A stretch of 64,000 nucleotides of DNA from Gibbula magus (lineage: Eukaryota > Mollusca > Gastropoda > Trochida > Trochidae): assembly GCA_936450465.1 (NCBI GenBank), contig OW388289.1, forward strand, positions 68,632,420 through 68,696,419. Reading direction: 5' to 3'. Each line of letters opens with the position of its first letter. Positions within the stretch are counted from its first letter, which is position 1. Made by a program: the position numbers and the translations under genes. The notes beneath the pieces were generated by a model. It was given only the letters and a program-made list of their open reading frames with translations, had not been told where the DNA came from and made no database searches. Positions 63,003 to 64,000 of the stretch are shown piece after piece.

Positions 63003-64000
63003 CCCACATAAAAAGAACCAACACCAAACAAACCGGTGAAATGAAGTATCTTCTTATTATACACAAACCTTATAAAACAAAGACAAAACAAAGCGAAAAT
63101 AAAATAAAGCCACAAATTTATAAATACAAATGCTTTATTCATTACACATTGCATTGCTCGTTGTCGCCATTGAATGTGAAGAGCTAGCCCAAGTTTCGTA
63201 TAGCATTGTAGTGACTGCTAACAGAAAATAACATTATATTAATTAAGTATTTCCGTATTGGCCCAGTTACAGGTATACGTGCCATAACATTGGTAGTGAA
63301 TTAATAAATGGTAATATAAACTTAATAAACAATATTCCAATTTTATCGAAATGAAATTATGTAGGAAATCCAGTGTCAAGATTACGACAAACATATATAA
63401 TCCCGTGTTATGTAGCTGTTCATCAGAGGCATTCTGGCGTTTCTATTTCAGATTTTATTTTCATTCTACATGAATACGTATCATTCAAATTGTAAGCATA
63501 TCTTTATCAAACAGAACTGTGTCTACAACATGTCTCTTTGGAAATGGGCAATGGCGGAAAACTATTAAGACGATCAAATATCCAATTTGCCGATGACAGT
63601 TCGATGTTATATTTGACAGTTTATCATTAAATGTGGTACATGTAGTTATAGTCCTGGCTTATAAATATAGCAATGACAGATATCTGTGATTTTGTAAAAT
63701 AAAATTAAGATGTAGTGTTAATGTGGTCAGATCGTCTTGATACTTCGTCTATTTATAATTGTTTACTCACTGCTCGGAAATGCTTTTAGGTGTTTTGCTT
63801 AATTTGACAGCTTTTCTGATTAAGCATTTTTCTTCGTCTTAAAATAAAACAAATAAAACATCAAGACATGTAAAAATGGTAAACAAATATAGAAATAATG
63901 TAAGTGAAATCATTAAAACGTATAATTTATACAACCAATAAATAATCAAAAATGAAACGATGGCTCTCGATTTCTTCTTGTTATTAATGGCTATGTCATC
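63003..64000. other. No gene seen
   Basis: AT-rich sequence with A-rich runs and no recognisable gene, tandem repeat or terminal repeat. Confidence 0.45.

Overview
This is an AT-rich window of animal nuclear DNA with no complete host gene. The longest open frames are about 60-126 codons. Most are antisense, low-complexity or inside repeats, and those I compared between duplicated copies mostly change freely. No rRNA gene, functional tRNA gene, CRISPR array or prokaryotic operon is visible. The repeats point to a bivalve mollusc: several Helitron/Helentron-like non-autonomous elements built from 147-175 bp tandem units plus an (ACGG)n microsatellite and a 3' hairpin (the 'pearl' type known from oysters and clams), tRNA-derived SINEs, and abundant ACATGTA words. 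Moderate confidence; the species cannot be told.

The main structure is a nested segmental duplication. A recent large duplication makes about 1-28,800 (copy 1) match about 36,925-62,190 (copy 2) at roughly 95% identity by eye. Within each copy, an older duplication relates a first module 'a' to a second module 'b' at clearly lower identity. The layout is a1 (1-16,900), b1 (16,900-36,920), a2 (36,921-49,960), b2 (49,960-62,190), then 62,190-64,000, which resembles nothing else here. The distal part of b1 (34,020-36,200) matches the end of module a (14,270-16,100), so module b once had the full a-type layout.

Because each locus is present twice, insertions can be dated by comparing filled and empty sites. 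Present in both recent copies (older): SINE-like insert 7,435-7,626, SINE 10,455-10,759, Helentron-like element 11,612-12,120, foldback 13,956-14,169, Helentron-like element 14,701-15,042 (2 tandem units; 8 in copy 2), a LINE 3' fragment near 17,735-18,115, and hairpins at 25,499 and 28,030. Present only in copy 1: two related TTAA-target elements (1,385-3,546 and 3,574-6,092) inserted 23 bp apart, a hAT-like terminus ending at 14,700, a 107-bp near-perfect palindrome at 22,251-22,357, and a Helentron-like element at 24,208-25,043. Copy 2 alone carries unclassified segments at 57,815-58,250, 58,640-58,762 and 61,490-61,985.

The points most worth a second look are the nested array itself (real tandem duplication or two divergent haplotypes assembled end to end), a hairpin whose centre is inverted between the copies, a cluster of about ten GGTAACACCATAGAC-like motifs in both orientations, a promoter-like block conserved in all four modules, and one short frame (23,330-23,578) whose core is nearly unchanged between copies. 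I found no convincing new multi-gene system.
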